Shown piece after piece: positions 15,339-15,544 of a DNA stretch of 15,544 bases (positions are counted from its first letter, which is position 1; each line of letters opens with the position of its first letter). Source of the stretch: Dictyocoela muelleri. Its lineage: Eukaryota > Microsporidia. Below the pieces are notes generated by a model that was not told the origin of the DNA, searched no databases, and saw only the letters and a list, made by a program, of their open reading frames with translations. The translations under genes were made by a program, and so were the position numbers. The stretch is from positions 1-15,544 of the forward strand of contig SDVU01000300.1 in NCBI GenBank assembly GCA_016256075.1, given 5' to 3'.

Positions 15339-15544
15339 CAGTCAGACCTTCAAATAACGGAACTTAAAATCCCAGGAAGAAAAATTTCCGGTATTAAAGA
15401 AATATCGGGAAACTTTTCTGTTTTGGGATAGCAAAAATCTCTAAATCTGGAAGAGATGAATATAAACATATATTATACAAAATGTGTAGAATATTAATGT
15501 GTTAGGAATGAATTTTTATCATGAGCTTCTCTAAATATCTATAT
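15339..15544. mobile_element. End of a second pogo-like transposon, cut by the window
   Basis: After a TA, the sequence CAGTCAGACCTTCAAATAAC resembles the tip of the 5944-7831 element (CAGTCAACCCTCCA) and of pogo/Tigger elements in general. A possible subterminal repeat follows (TTCCGGTATTAAAGAAATATCGGGAAA is partly self-inverse). No transposase coding is visible before the window ends. Confidence 0.55.

Noticed and set aside
15157-15357. 66-codon open frame on the plus strand
   Set aside because: It runs through both arms of an inverted repeat and into a pogo-like end.
1-15544. CRISPR array, retroelement with terminal repeats, or virus-like element
   Set aside because: No regularly spaced repeats, long direct terminal repeats, reverse transcriptase, capsid or envelope similarity was seen on either strand.

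Overview
The window looks like nuclear DNA of a very A+T-rich, TE-rich and gene-poor eukaryote. I favour a microsporidian, because the few host genes are short, uninterrupted ORFs with trimmed conserved domains. Two of the three also carry a CCC motif just before the ATG, a start signature described in microsporidia. The remains of Merlin (ISXO2-like), pogo/Tigger and MULE transposons fit but do not prove this. Another compact fungal relative or protist is possible.

Layout. 1-820 is A+T-rich DNA with short repeats. 822-1690 is a decayed Merlin transposase on the minus strand. 1996-2159 is a small MITE with an 8-bp target duplication. 2451-2609 (minus) encodes RPB12, the small zinc-ribbon subunit shared by RNA polymerases I, II and III. 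3576-4046 (plus) and 4910-5806 (minus) are two paralogous tRNA-binding (EMAP II/Arc1p-type) genes lying tail to tail. 5944-7831 is a pogo/Tigger transposon with readable ends and a broken transposase. 8069-9151 holds hAT-like elements and a duplicated flank. 9219-10611 holds two SINE copies, one split by a 337-bp near-perfect palindrome. 11005-11358 is a foldback MITE. 11600-12365 is a decayed MULE transposase with a FLYWCH remnant. 12671-14021 holds SINE fragments and two more inverted-repeat elements. 14240-14935 is a second decayed Merlin transposase. The last 400 bases hold an inverted repeat that abuts the end of a second pogo-like element running off the window.

The dominant and least expected component is a tRNA-headed SINE family of about 460 bp. 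I find six copies, at 2803, 4265, 9219, 9810, 12695 and 13545. They share a Pol III box A/box B head, a conserved body and a TA-rich tail. Two of them, in inverted orientation, bracket the shorter tRNA-binding paralogue.

Functionally, the only probably live genes are RPB12 (transcription) and the full Arc1p-like protein (aminoacyl-tRNA synthetase cofactor). The stand-alone tRNA-binding paralogue has an open frame but has lost signature RNA-contact residues and the CCC motif, and a decayed N-terminal half seems to lie upstream. The rest is a graveyard of plain DNA transposons, MITEs and SINEs. All calls are from reading the sequence; no search was run.
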